Below are positions 1-13,524 of a DNA stretch of 64,000 nucleotides, in pieces. The notes beneath the pieces were generated by a model, which searched no databases, was not told the origin of the DNA, and worked only from the letters and a program-made list of their open reading frames with translations. The position numbers were made by a program, and so were the translations under genes. Source of the stretch: Varroa destructor (lineage: Eukaryota > Arthropoda > Arachnida > Mesostigmata > Varroidae); assembly GCF_002443255.2 (NCBI RefSeq), contig NW_019211455.1, forward strand, positions 29,524,239 through 29,588,238, read 5' to 3'. Position 1 is the first letter of the stretch, and each line of letters starts with the position of its first letter.

Positions 1-71
1 AATCGATGGATATATATTATAATAGGATAGATATATAGAATGTGTATTAAAGTACAAGTATCAATACATAC

Positions 72-3007
72 CTGATGGGTATGCTTTCTCCGCGGACGGG
101 CGCTCCATCCATGATCTCATACTTCGCGATCGTTTCGTTCTCGGTGAATGTGTTCGGTCCGGCCCCTGTTGTTTCGCGTTTGATAATTGCTATTTCCATG
201 TGCTTAATCTTAATCCGAACCTAAACGAAGAAGTCGGGGATGCTTAGTAAATTTTAAATCATAACGCAATTTATTAGGAATAGTCAAGAAAAAAGGAAAC
301 AGGCAATGTGATCGTTATCCGTGGCACAGTAAAAGCCAATTAGTTAGCCAGTTACATCGTGGGGAAACTAAACACATACTACAGCGATCACTTTAGCACC
401 GATAGCATTGATAATGACGCTAGTAAGCTTAGGCACAGAAATTTTAGTTGCCTGAGATGTGTTTAATCTTACGAGTAAGAAGTAGATTTTGCCAACGATG
501 ACGTCTTTCAGATGGTATTTGCTTTTGTTGTACTCAAACTCGATATGAAGGCAATCTTCGATTCCAACTTCCATCTTAATCGACGAATTAATGTCTGGAT
601 ACGATGACAAGGTATGCACTGCGAGTTCAAGTTCTTTAATTGTGTCCGTAAGACGTCGCACAATAGTCACCCGAAGAAAATACCTGTATTGCGCAAAAAT
701 GCAGCCAAACAGATCGCATTGCAGGCTGCGGTAAGTAATATTGCCAAAAAATATCACGTTTTATCCGTGACGTTTTCATTATTTATTTACCCCAATATAT
801 CTGTTCTTGGCGCTGAGTGACTCAAAGAAAGCAGCCATGTGTACACTATAAGCTGATCATTCATTGTTACATAAGAACGAATACGTCAAGTAGAAGTTTC
901 CCTGACCATCTTTTAGTGCAGCAGACTTTGTCTAGAACAGTTTACCGTTGTTCCTTACACATCTATCATTACACAAACAATACACAGTAAATTGTAAATC
1001 TGTGCTATACTCTGCAAAAAGAACAAAATCGTCATAGAAAGGTAGCCTCGTAATGGATACAACACTCGACTTAAAAACAGTTAGTGAAAAATCAAAGATC
1101 TAATAGTTTTTTTCTAGGTGTACACTGTAACGCAGTTCTTGCCCCCTCACCTCAAGGCTTGTTGCTACACATGTGGAGAACGCTTTAAGTATTATTTGGG
1201 CCGTTATAGTGGTAACATTGTTTTGTTGGGCGTTCAATGACTTTTAGTGCCGTAGTTCATGTACAGAAAAAACAACAAACAAATATACAGCATATCATCG
1301 CACCATATTATAGATATGTTTCTGATTTACAATAAAAAAAAACACAAACGCTTAGCAGAGAATGGCTTAACAGGGAGGATATGTTAGTATCCAACCCGCG
1401 AAGAAGATTTTTCGTGTGATTTTGACCCGAATTTTGGTCAGTGTCTACACACACAAACAAAATCATAGCAGTTGAAGTCAACTAGACAGGGTTTAAATAT
1501 ATCATGCAGCCAGCACTGGTAGCAGAATCGATCACTATGGTATACGATTATCATGCCGTTTTATAAATGTGTTGGAACAATCTTACATAAGGTCACATCT
1601 CCCATTTCAGGGAGATGTTCTAGTAGGGCAAGTTTTTCGGAAAGAGAGAGAGTTTCGGAAGAGCTGATTTCAGGTTCACAAAGTAGGAACGGAAAGCGGC
1701 GTTAAAATAAAGCAAGTTCTAGTCAAGCTTTTATAACAGTTAGTGGCAACGTGAGGCGTAGATGCTATCGCAACGGTAAACATAGCACAACTACATATAA
1801 TTTTGAGTTTAATATATACAAACGGTAGAAACACAAAAAATAACTCCCTAGAGTGCCAGTTCTGCGTCTTTCCATGCATGTGAACAGTTATTAAGAAATC
1901 GCTAGCAAAAACGCGAAAGTAGCTTTGTTCACGTAAATTTCTCGGAATTGATCATTGAATGTACACGCTGGTAAGGTACTCATCCGGAGAAGCTGTCAAA
2001 AAAAGCAACTGATGTTTGTGAGCAATTGAACTGAATGGCTAAGCGACTATAAGTGAAAATTTCTTGAATTCGACTCTTACCTGAGACGTACGTTGGCGCC
2101 AGTATAGCTTTCATAGGGCTTTTCAACATTATGGAATTCGAATGGGAAGCTCGTGTTTTGAATAAGGTCCCCTGGCCGAGCGAGCTCCTTCGAGATCGAT
2201 GTAAATTCGTGATGATTTCCCCGATCGTAGTATAATTCGATGAGTCCAATAAGCTCGATTTTAATGCCTTGATGTTCGAGGCGAGAACCTGCTTTGCGCA
2301 AGGATACGTTCACTTTACCTAAAGAAATGTCGCAGTAAAATAAAAAGGAATTAACGCAAGTTTGTTTTTACACTGAAATAGGTTATGGAACCATGGTTAC
2401 GTACACTGTCTATTGAACAAGTCGTCAATCGGAAGCTTCTCTTTGTTTGTCCTGTATTTCGTGACGTACGTAAACGACTACACATTTGAAGCCACAGGAC
2501 CTTCTTTTCTGTTTCTTTAGAATTAAAGGAAGCTATTACGAAAATAAACTCGTTCGAGGCATTGTGTTCACAAGAGGAAAACGAGACAAATGCTTAGAGT
2601 TGTTCATTCACTACAGCTTAGACATCCAACAAACCAAACGTACATAACCGCGTCACATATTCAGCTCTACTTGAATAATTACCGAAGATTTATTCCAACT
2701 GTGCGAAGAAGACGCATTTGATAAAGATGTACGCTGATTGGTTTTGTGCAACGCCGTTGACATTTCACAACTATTTACATGTGCATGCGAGTAATTCGTA
2801 ACATACGTCTCTAACAGAACGTATGTGTATAATAAACCATAAAAAGATGTGCACGATGTTGTACATACCGGAAACAGACTCTCCATCGTAGTAGAGAAAG
2901 TGTTTTTCTTTTTTTCCGTCTTCGGTTTTGATCTCTGCGAGTTGACGAGTCTGCGTGCCATCGAGCACGATGTCGATGTCCGCGCTCTGGCCAAATCCCA
3001 AAAACGC
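72..3007 (-). CDS. Vps26: VPS26 retromer subunit (partial, 4 exons)
   Basis: Arrestin-fold core subunit of the retromer complex, which retrieves membrane cargo from endosomes to the Golgi or plasma membrane on the cytosolic face. Exons on the minus strand in transcript order are 3007-2869, 2318-2081, 683-473 and 220-72; all junctions are GT..AG and in phase. Recognisable segments are [14 protein letters not shown] and the [18 protein letters not shown] block in the first, [12 protein letters not shown] and [13 protein letters not shown] in the second, [19 protein letters not shown] and [19 protein letters not shown] in the third, and [14 protein letters not shown] plus [13 protein letters not shown] in the fourth. 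The family is very conserved, so the call is firm. The start codon lies in an upstream exon that I could not place: the 3007 exon opens in phase 0 after an AG, preceded by stops. The C-terminal part of the arrestin fold continues beyond base 1. Confidence 0.95.
684..2080. other. VPS26 intron, no gene seen
   Basis: Intron between the second and third visible VPS26 exons. It is AT-rich, with short poly-A and poly-T runs and no open frame that looks like protein. The smaller introns 221-472 and 2319-2868 are likewise empty. Confidence 0.6.
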
Positions 3008-5711
3008 CTATCAACATCGAGTAGTAAAGTCCGGCCGGTACCATTTCGAACACACGTTACGGTAGTTGATTGGATTGCAGAGCCGATAAACCACAGATAA
3101 CACGGGTTTGCAAAATAAATAAAATGATCGCAGCGGGATCGTTAGTACCACCACAATAATGCGAGAACAAACTAACAAACCAAAATCCATATTATCTGGA
3201 GGTAAATTAGAGCAATATCAATTTAATCAAGGATTATATAAAAACTGTTTAAAGCAGTACTTTAATGCCCAATATCCACTCCACAAAACTGCATCGCGCT
3301 GTTGAAGCATGCAGGCCAGCAAAGAAGCTTGCAATACTGAGCTTTGAGCGATTTTTATATTTAATTCCATGTTGAGGATCATCTCAAAAAAGGACGACCC
3401 CTAAACATCGGCTACGCTAGCGCGAAGTGTCACTAATCAAGATTATTTTATCCGCAAAAAATCAAAACCTGAGCCACTCTGTAAATGGTTGTGCAATACA
3501 TACGATAGGCTTTCCGTATTTGAGGGGACTATATTATGTACGTACACCATGATAAAAAAACGTACTGCTTTTATAGAGGAAATGTTAAAATCTCAGCGTC
3601 CTTTCATAACCCTGCCGACGCCACTACGAAGTCCATCGATGAAAACACATTCTAACTGTTAAACGGTCTCTGTCAGCTCTATCTCGCCTTTCTGGGTAAG
3701 TAAAACATGTTTTCCTGGGAAGCACTAAGACAACATCTCCACCCTAGGGATTAAATTGACTCAACAATTAAGTTGACAATGTAAAATTAGGGATTCACTT
3801 ATTCCATTTGTAAGGCAGAGCAATTGAACGTATGTCGTTATGCAAAACTTCAACTAAATTCACCCAGTCATAAAAAAATTCAAAGGTTATTGTACTCGTT
3901 ACGTATCATCCACCATAAAAAAGCCCAGGTCAGACACAGTCAAACCACTGTAAGTAAAGACTTCAGCTTCACAACCAATGAATGATTTCTAATTCGTACC
4001 GATTGCGATGCATGCGTAAATATTCTTAATTGCAAGCCTACGAAGTTCCTTCTTTACTCAAACAGACTTTTATAGCATGATTCAGGGCGTTCTCTTAAAA
4101 CGCTCAAATGAGATGGTCCAAATGCGTACCATGTAAAAAAATGTGGCGAAGTATTCAGAGCTAAACAGAGGGTGCACAGAAAAAACGTAAAATTATTCAC
4201 GATAATTCATTATTCCTTTTATCCACAGTGCAGAAGGAGCGTCTACAGAGACAACGTATAATTGAGCTCTCTAAGATTTAAATGATTATACAAAACAGCG
4301 TCATTTTTTTTCTCGTCAAAAAATGATTGTGTACACCTTTCATTGAATTATAAAGAAGTGTTAGGTCTCATGGTAAAACAATCATAAAATAACATTTTCA
4401 CCACACTATTGTACTCCTATTCAGACCACGAGTATATCCGTTAATTCACCAGTTCACATCTTCATCAACTGAGGCACAACATAGCCTTTTGGCATGATCC
4501 GTACAATTACTAGCACAACTGTTGCCTTGCTCCCAAAGTACCATTTTTGATTCGTGTCAGACGTATGCAGATCGGATTAGTATTTGGTATTCGTCTCCAG
4601 CAGTATTATCTACATAGTTGTAGTTGGCTATAAAGGTAATTGGTATCTTGTCGTAGTCGAACAACGACAGGTGAATAGCACACTTAATACGATGAGTTCT
4701 AGCAATCGTAATAATTTCGACCAATTTTTGTGCAGCCCGACAAACTTTTCTTACAAAGAACACCACCTGACCGCTGTTCACTCCACACTCCTACCACGAC
4801 TTATACTGCTATTAATTCACATTGACAAGACAGCTTCGGGGGCGTTCTGCCGAGACAATGGAATTTTTCGCAGGTACGATTGCGATGACAACAACGGCGC
4901 TGGCCTGGCTGGGACTGACTGGTTGGTCAGTTGATAATGCTATTGAACAGGGGGATCCCGACTCTTGTCTCTTGGAATGCCGTGTGATTGTAAGCTCTAC
5001 GTGAAATGACTGCCCTAACAGGATCTATCGCTATGTGCTTATTTTCATCGTACCCCACGAAACGTCTAAGTTCTCTGAGGGTGGCTTACCATTTCGCGGC
5101 TAGAGACGACAATATCAAAAAAGAAGACACGATCAGATGACAGACCGTCAAAAGCTCGTAGGTTCAACACACACAATAAAGAACTAACCGCTCAATAACA
5201 TGGCCGCTGGATGTTTCATGCGCTGATTTTAATTACAACAACGCGGTTTACTGTACATCAATACGATCACCTTGTTACCCTACCATCATTAATAAATTCG
5301 GTTTCGATATCACGGCGAATAAGAAATTCTACCGGAATTATTAATGGGTTCGTAGTCTATTTAAAGGTTGGCGCAGGTCGTCTGCCGGCACATCCGTCTA
5401 TTGTTTTGGGGGGCTCCGTGTGCATCCAGTGAGTGCCCTAAACACGTTATTGGGCTTTCCTCGTAGACAATCCCTTTCTGCTACCCACTGCCCTCTCTCA
5501 CGTCTTATGGTTACCCTCTCTGCTTGTATAGGAAGACAGCCACAGCTGATGAAGAAAGACTCGCGAGTCGTTGTCTTCGCTTCTAAGTTAGGGATCTAGC
5601 CAAAATAAGTGGAAATAGTGACAGTAGCGTATTTGTGTGCGTGTGAAGTGGACATTATTTACGTCGCGTTCCAACACCTTCGGTTAGAAGGTACTAGACA
5701 CGCACGCAACA
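3008..5711. other. Region between VPS26 and HACD (divergent 5' ends)
   Basis: Separates the minus-strand VPS26 from the plus-strand HACD gene, so it should hold both promoters and the missing first exon of VPS26. I could not identify that exon. A short frame at 4857-5004 opens with a hydrophobic stretch after ATG, but no family is recognised and no good splice partner was found. The stretch 5340-5560 is richer in G and C than its surroundings and may be HACD promoter or 5' UTR. Confidence 0.4.
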
Positions 5712-8700
5712 ATGTGCAAGAAGGAACAGAGCACTTTTGCCAAATTATACCTGACTGCGTACAATGGGCTGCAGGCTGCCAGGTTTGTCTATTTCTTTTG
5801 TCGGCACACGTGTGTCAACCATGCACTGTATACAAGTGACCTAATGTCTTTGCCGACAAGCAGGACACACCGCGATGCAAACAATAATTACTGGTATAAC
5901 TTAGGTTTGCCTGAATACCGATTACCGACCTGGACGGGTGCACGAAAGCTGCCCCTTCGCGTAATATAGAAGTGGTTACCGATAAAAAAAAATGCCAGGT
6001 TTTTCATAAGTCATTTTTTCGTCTTGTTGGCGCACATATTACTCTTCGCATAGTAAAACATCGTATGTTGGCGCGTCTGTGTTGGATAGAGTAGAAGCGT
6101 TACTCAATGATCGAATCCTTATCTATTTCGTGTAGCCGTTTCATCCTATTCACTGTATCGGGAAAAAATAGAATTCATTATACTAGTACCTCGAGTTCGA
6201 ATTATCAGACTGCGATTGTGTCAAGGAACGGAATGTCTGTGTTAATTGATATAATAACACTCCAAACTCACCTCACTGTAGCATATACCATGTAAATGCA
6301 AGCATAAGGCAATGTATTATTATAATAACGAAGTGAAAGCAAGCTTACGACTCATCTAAGCTTAAAGCGCAGAAAAACCGGATGAAGGGATCTGCATTTG
6401 CAGAATTTTAATAAAATGTGTCAAACAGCATCGATGAAAGCAATTAATAAATTAGCTAACCGAATTGCATTTGATCTACAACTCCTCAGGAACGCGAGAT
6501 TGTGGTATCACGAGCTACAAGCTTATGTTTAATTGTAACGAACAGCAATAGGCACATGTAGGAATAAATACACTATAGACACCAGGACGTTCACTACACG
6601 TAGCTACTTAACTACCTTTGACTATTATGAGTGTTATAGTTCCAGTGCTCTTTTGTCTGTCGAAAAAGTCAGGAAATAAAACGGAATGAATTTTCTTGAA
6701 GGTTAAAAAGGTATTACAGCAATATAACGAAGAAGCAATATAATGAAGAAGCAAGAGCAGGTCCAATGAAACAGCAAGTGAAAGGTGATGGAATGGAGAA
6801 TGATGGTTGTCAGAATAGACCTAATAGCGTCAATCGAATCCATGTTTCTGACACAATTCAAGTGATCCAAATTATTTAAATGTTCAAGTGGAGTTTACAA
6901 AAACCAGCTACTTGAGCACAACTACAGTACAATGAGTGACATAATGCAATGTAAGTTAATTCTGTTCTATATAGGTAATGTCTATGTTAATTAAAATAAT
7001 AACGCTTCAAACTCACCCTACTGCAGACCAAAAGGTCATTTGGGCTAGCGTAATACTTTACCAAACCATCTATATATGTTTTTGTTCTTCATAAATTACA
7101 ATTGACGTTTTTGAATAATTAAAAAAATATTAGAGTAAAATTACGTGAAGAATGCAATATTTAACTTCTCTTGGCTCCATTGTCGCGTTATCAAAAAATA
7201 AAGGACTAGCGCTTTAAATTTTCCTTTACTCGTAGAATTTTCCTTGAACACATCCTGTTGCGCCCGGTCGGTTTGTGCCACCAGATGGTGTAAGCTCCCG
7301 TGAAGAGAAACATCCATCACCTGACCTTATACAAGTAAAATATGTTGGCAAATACTGTGGTAACAGGTGGCCTCTTTTGGGACTTTGGAACCCATAGCGC
7401 GATGAATTCACAAATCAAACAGCACCTCAATAATCAAAATAAAACTGAACGATGTCTGAAGCTGCATGTTCGAAGCACGTTAGGCCAGTTTTTTGATAAT
7501 TCAACCATGTAAATGATGTTAGTTATCCTGACCGAGTCTGCCATTATCGGATTAACCATTGGCATAAGAAATAATGACAAACGTTTCGACGGCCAGTGTG
7601 TGCATAGCGGTTCAGGTGCAATAAAATATGTAGTTCCGAAATGTGGAAATCGAAAATTACTTTATACATGTTATATATATTAATATATATATAATATTTT
7701 TCATAATACAGTGTTATCTAGGTAACATTTGTCTAAAAACATACCATATGAGACACGTAACAAGTAATTGACTGCTCTTATTTGGTATTCTTTCGGACGT
7801 GAGCCGTTAATCAAGACGCAAATGCTTTTTTTATTTCTAATTTCCTTCTGATAATTTACCCCGTTATATGAATCAACGTGGCTGACGCTTAGAATTAGTA
7901 TTCGTACTCTGGTGGCAGTCAAAGGTAGTTGAGATGCTCCTACGATTTGCTTCGGGAAACTAGGAATACTTCTATGAGAAACATGTATATTTTTCACAAA
8001 ACGGAAACAGCTATATGTATTTAGAAAGTAATCTGAGGTGTAAAGTTATGACAATAACACTTCTGAAGCTAGATATCTAATTACATTGATAGTGAAATAA
8101 GTAAACTAATCAAATCAATATATTTCAGGTACATTTTGTAAGCCATAAGGAAAGATTCAATTATCTAACACCGCAACTTTAGACTACCTTCTAACAGATC
8201 ATCTCATTTCGCATTTCCAGCTGGAGCTACGTTTTGATTAAATCATTATCGTTTATGTTTGAGAAACAATGTTATAAAGGAGCTTTCGGGAATATTGAAC
8301 TGGAGTTGGGTGTAGCTCAAACGGCTGGTGTTATGGAAGTCGTTCACGGTGTTACAGGGCTCGTCAGGTAAAGACAATATCTATTTCACATGAATACACC
8401 TATAAGCCTAATTTAATTATATTTTGAACACTTTTTATCACTCTTGTAAGTATATGTAACAGACGAAGCCGGGTTTTCTTTTATCTGCAGTAATCAAATA
8501 AATGTACATTTTACTATGTTGACGTGGAATTTTGTAGCGACAAGTGGCTTCGCGTTATAGGTATTGATAACAAGTATGAGGTAATTGACCAGCATTGTAT
8601 ATTCAAATTTTTTGTTGTAAGAAACAATACTAGAGTTCATTTGTTGAGTTCTGCTACAGAAGTATCATGCTATTTTATATGCTATTATTTTATGTACGAA

Positions 8701-10648
8701 AGTACATGTGCGCATACTTAAGTATCCGTAAACACTTTCGAGTTTTCTAAGATCCTGCCAACAGAAAGAAAGCTAGTTTTGTCTCACAAAAAGTTCTGCA
8801 AAAGACTTTGTCGTGACTATTCTTTTCATTTATAACCAAAACTCTGCCAAAACCAAATGTGCGAATTATTACACACCGCTCATTCGGTACTATTGTATCT
8901 GACCTTAATGTAGCCGCAACTATAGTCTTCTCTTTATATGTTAAATGACAAAAAATCGTCGCAAGTCTTTACAATTAGTTGGGAACTGCTGTAAAAGGGA
9001 ACTAGTAAGAGTTACTACTATTGGGCATGTTCGTTTTTAGAGCAAATCCGTTGCTGACATTTATACAAATGCTGTCGAGAATTGTGGTGTACTGGGGAAT
9101 CCTCGTTGCCGTGCCGGAGTCCCGCTTACAGATCGGTTAGTATGTGTGTGCATGACGCAATGTATATCCAAATAGTGTTTGCTAAAAAAGAGTAACTGTC
9201 AGCTAAAAATGGTTTCACTGGTAAGGGTCAATGTAATGAATTAATTGAAAAGGAATTCATTTAATGAATTATTAAATAATTAGATTGATTAATAAGAATT
9301 ATTATTAATAATGAATTAAATATTATGCACGTAACAAATATATATGTTATTTAACCATTTATCTATAATAACAATATTTGGAAAATATTTTTTTATTTTA
9401 GCTAAATGACTTGTTACTAATAACAAGGCACGTTAAGAACAATGACATTTTTGTATGTTATTTTAGGTCTCCCAATGTTATTAGTGGCGTGGAGTATTGC
9501 AGAGATAACGCGTTATCTCTTTTACGGGTTGAGTTTGTACAATGCGTGTCCCCCGATTCTCACGTGGTGCAGATATTCGTTTTTCATCATCCTTTACCCA
9601 ATTGGAGTGAGCGTAAGTCTCTTGGGAACGTCTTTCTGTCATATATTTGTATATAAATGTTAAGTTTATTAAACTTAGACTTTTCTACTGGTCGCCTGCA
9701 GCCTCACGAATGCATTCATCCGAAACTAGCAAGGCAGAAAAGTCTTAATAGGGATCGGATTGAAGAGAGTAGAAAATACACTAAAATGTCGCAAAAAGCG
9801 ATTCTTAAGTTCATTAATTTTTAACGCGGAAATAACGTCTGTTTTGAATAGAAGCATATTAATCTCCAATTCGGTTGCCCAGATGAGCTCCAACCGTTAG
9901 ATTTTTCGAGAGCTTTGGGTGATTTTAAACCCTTGTATCTTGGAGACCTTTGGCCTGTTATTAGCCCATGATACAGCTCCATCGGAGTTTTTAGTCAATC
10001 GTACTTAAAGGACCGTGGAAACATCTTTTGGTGTTTAGATGCAGTCTTTAAAATAAATCGAAAAAGACTCCCCATTTAAATTTATTATCCTTCACCGATT
10101 GGTCTTTGTCACTTTCATAATAGGAAAAGACAGCTATTGCAAATGTATACTTCATTAAAAAAACTGGCTGTCTACTTTGAGAAGCATGTTGTTCGTTTGT
10201 ATTACTTATTTCGTGCGGATCTATGAGTTAGAAGGGATATATATACTGGAAGGCATGTAACTTACGTAGAGATTATGGCAACTTGAATTTTGTTCATTTA
10301 ATATAGTTAGAGTTGATTACCGATAAATTCGCGGCAATTTACCGAATTAACTGGTTTACTCCTCTTTCTGTTCGCTGGCATCTATTGCTGCTTACTTCGA
10401 CGCGTTTCGTCTGAACGTTCTGCTCGACACCGTAGGGTGAACTCCTTTCAATCTACTCAGCTTTGCCGTACGTCAAGGAACGGGGTTTGTTCTCCATTAA
10501 TCTGCCCAACCCATATAATTTCTCGTTTGACTATCACCTTGTGCTGGTTATTACGATGCTCATTTATTTGCCTGGCCTACCTAAACTGTATAGCCACATG
10601 CTTAGCCAGCGCAGTAAGGTCCTCTACCCACCCAAGGAGAAGCAGTAG
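5712..10648 (+). CDS. Hacd: Very-long-chain (3R)-3-hydroxyacyl-CoA dehydratase, HACD/PTPLA family
   Basis: ER multi-pass membrane enzyme that performs the third step of fatty-acid elongation, dehydrating 3-hydroxyacyl-CoA to trans-2-enoyl-CoA. Five exons, 5712-5782, 8221-8367, 9041-9135, 9467-9612 and 10436-10648, give 223 aa, the normal size for HACD1/2-type proteins. All junctions are GT..AG and in phase. The start at 5712 has a good context (AACAATG) and precedes [19 protein letters not shown], the usual N-terminal segment. Later landmarks are [16 protein letters not shown], the signature [12 protein letters not shown] around residues 115-126, the [18 protein letters not shown] helix, and [15 protein letters not shown] near the C terminus. 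The protein ends PPKEKQ, a lysine-containing tail typical of ER retrieval. No p23/CS domain is present, which argues against HACD3. A polyadenylation hexamer lies about 100 bases after the stop. Confidence 0.95.
5783..8220. other. HACD intron 1, no gene seen
   Basis: A 2.4-kb AT-rich intron. It contains several short frames (for example 6107-6295 and, on the minus strand, 7701-7997) with no protein-like composition. The stretch 7220-7400 is less AT-rich, but I recognise nothing in it. Introns 8368-9040, 9136-9466 and 9613-10435 are also empty; 9235-9330 is an almost pure AT low-complexity tract. Confidence 0.5.
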
Positions 10649-10747
10649 CTTTGTCACCATCTTTGAAGTGCAATAAGCAAGCTATTTTCCTAACAAAATT
10701 CTTCAAATCGTGATCAGTGGACGACTGCAGAACCTTCAGTCATTGAA

Positions 10748-10753
10748 AATAAA
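10748..10753 (+). terminator. Polyadenylation signal of HACD
   Basis: A canonical AATAAA hexamer 100 bases after the HACD stop codon on the coding strand. Position and sequence fit the cleavage/polyadenylation signal, but no transcript evidence is available. Confidence 0.6.
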
Positions 10754-13524
10754 GAGCTCTCATATTAAAAGTGCTAGGATACTAAGTCATGGCCTTTTGC
10801 AGCGAGTGATGACAGAAGTAATGCCGTGCTCATAAGCCATGCACATGGGAAATAGACAACATTATTTGCTTACAAATTTTGCTTCTTTATAAAAAAAAAA
10901 TATCAACAGTGTATATTAATAATTATAGTTATGTTATAAGGTGAACGTATTTACGCTGGGCTTGCGTCAATTAGCCATTGTACGAAATCTAACACAGACA
11001 CATATGGTGTATTATTGACAGGTGGCTTTCGACTTGATAATTTAAAATTAGTTTAGAGCTGCAGTTTGCAAGAAAAAATATATAATAATATACATATAAT
11101 ATTTAGATATTAAAACGTCTATATCGTTATCATCAGTGTTCACCTATCAGGGATCAGATTAAAATGAAGTTTTGATAAAGCTGCCAATGCCTTTGTCATC
11201 TGTCATAAACCAAAGTGCACTAGTGCACTTTGGTGCAATAGTGCACTAGTGCACTTTGGTGCAATAGTGCACTAGTGCACTTTGGTGCAATAGTGCACTA
11301 GTGCACTTTGGTGCAATAGTGCACTAGTGCACTTTGGTGCAATAGTGCACTAGTGCAATAGTGCATTAGTGTATTAGGTTTCCGCCTTAGGCAAAGATCA
11401 GCTTGAATAAACGAAAATATAAGTAGATTAGTTCAATGATTTTTGATACTAAATGTACAAGTGGTACTGCGCTTGATATTTAAGTACCCCTTACAAACAA
11501 ATTAATGAATAATTACCTAAATGGCAGAATAAATAATATCTTCGTATCTCTTGTTTTTCTTTGCTTGGTAATCTTTAATAACGAGCAAGAAACTCTTAAT
11601 TCTACTAAAGGTATTCTGCAAATGGAATTTGATACGAAGAGTCCTGCAAAGTATTTACTAAGATTTTAAAATTAAATATTTTGTTAGTTTATGATCTTGT
11701 GTGTCAAAATTTCAAATTATTGTAATCAGCTCGTACATCAGTTAGTGTAATTACTACCTATAAAGAAGGAAAGAATAAATACGGGCTTTCTGTCAGTGAC
11801 TTGAACTAGGCTGTAATCGATGTTAAAATTTACGTCGAAATCCTTGTGCACAGTTTCAACTACAATTAACACAGCTGGAAGAGACCCACATCAAACGACA
11901 CTAATCATCCTTCATAGTTAGTTTAGTACTTAAGTAGACCTGCGACAGAGATAGTTTGAAATAACGGTTGGAAAGTGCGCCGAGAAACGACGTTTTCTAA
12001 GACATCCACTGGGTAGGTAGGAATTTTCGCGCTAAAGAAACATCTAATAAACACCAAAACGTGTAGTTAAATACAGAAGTGAGATCGGAAAGAGAGTCCA
12101 ACACTGTTCTTAGTAAGGTTTTTTGACTCCGCAAAGGTTGACTGATTCTTCGAAGAATGCTAATAATTATTCGCAAAATTATTTTAGAATTCATGGAGAG
12201 ATGAAGCGTCGTATAAAAAATAAAACTCCATCCAAGATCGTTCCACATCACCCAAGTTCGCGAGAAACTTTCATAAAATGTGTATCAGAAGTACCTTTCT
12301 TTAAGCCAATTGTTTCCTTGAAATCAATACTGGTATTTGATAAAAATATTTTCTTCTAAAAATCTACTTACCGTTTATGTCAATCCGCCGTCGTATATAT
12401 AAAGATAAGGTATTCGTTGTCAGACAGTTTTGAAGACCTTGGAAAACCAAACAATTTTTTCGCCGAGATATTTTACACATACTTAGCTGTTGTCGATCAA
12501 AGTATTTTGTTTATAAGACGGCGATATTATTATATATATGGGAATCATAGCATGAAAGTGAAGAATAAAACTCGTTTTGTATCCAGATTTTAATGAATTG
12601 GTTAAATATTTGCTCTGCGTCGAAATCAAATTACGGATAAAGCCAATATTTCTCTTTTCAAGTAAACACTCAGAATAAATATATATTTTTTATTGTATCG
12701 TGTTTTATTTTTATTTATTTTTTCTTATCTACATAAGCTTCACCAAGGCCGTCCAGGGCACTAATGGTAAAACGTGCTCCGCCAAACCTAAAATTTATTG
12801 GCGGAAAGAATTAAAAATCTCATTCCTTTGTTTCATGCATGTTTCTTCCATTTGTCTTCGTGTTTGCGCTCCTTCCTTTCTCTCTTTTTCTCTTTTACGC
12901 TTTCGCTCTGTTCAGTTGGTACATAGGAAAAGATATTCTTTTTCTGTGTACTAACGCGTCGTAAGTTGACCCTTACCGCTACCACGTTCCAGTAATCAGA
13001 AGGAAGTGGTAAGTTATAATCATATATTCTATTCACTCGATGATACATAAGTGCTCCGGTGTTCCTTCCACCCTCACTTGTGTTTTCTAAAGGATTTCTT
13101 ATGTCCACTTCGTATACATTTTACTATATTTGTTAAGGTTCGTGGGGTTTTGCTCTGTTTTGATAATATGTATTTGTAATTGTTGTTGGTTGTATTGTAA
13201 TTGGCTTAGTCTTCTGGGATTTGATTATATTTGTAGTTCATGTATATAAAACTTTCCTATGCACTTATGTTCTGCCTTAAGGTTTCCTTTGTTGTTCCAT
13301 ATACCACTTACCATTACTTTACTCTATATTACCGTCCCTTTTAATATCGAAATTCGTTTTCAAAGAAGATGAAAAGCTATGGGTGGGTCATGCATCGTAT
13401 ACAGAAGGGTTCTATTTCTTCTGTATTTTGTAGTTGTTGATTTGGTAGTTGTAGTAATTTTTTTCTGCATTTTTTCCCTCACATTCTTGTTGGGGGCGGT
13501 GAGCTACTTGCCTGGACCTGCCTT
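10754..13524. other. Intergenic region between HACD and cytochrome c1 3' ends
   Basis: The two genes converge here, so this stretch should contain only 3' UTRs and spacer. It holds the 26-bp minisatellite at 11211-11377 and AT-rich low-complexity sequence. A minus-strand open frame at 12833-13108 is rich in Lys, Arg and Glu at its C-terminal end and not recognised; I do not consider it a gene. Confidence 0.5.
11211..11377. repeat. 26-bp minisatellite, five perfect copies
   Basis: Five identical 26-bp units occupy 11221-11350, followed by a degraded partial copy to 11377. The unit contains TAGTGCAC at both ends around TTTGGTGCAA. Unit junctions create the 14-bp palindrome GTGCACTAGTGCAC, and the 5' flank extends the first into a 22-bp palindrome beginning CAAAGTGCAC. 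The perfect identity of copies suggests recent expansion. Confidence 0.95.

Noticed and set aside
4857..5004. Plus-strand ATG frame with hydrophobic N terminus and four-base donor-like GGTACG, possible upstream HACD exon
   Set aside because: The 5712 ATG already gives the complete family N terminus, and no phase-compatible junction improves it.
12833..13108. Minus-strand open frame of 91 codons rich in Lys, Arg and Glu
   Set aside because: The charged tail reflects a pyrimidine-rich tract on the plus strand; no family or splice context, and it lies in the 3' flank of cytochrome c1.
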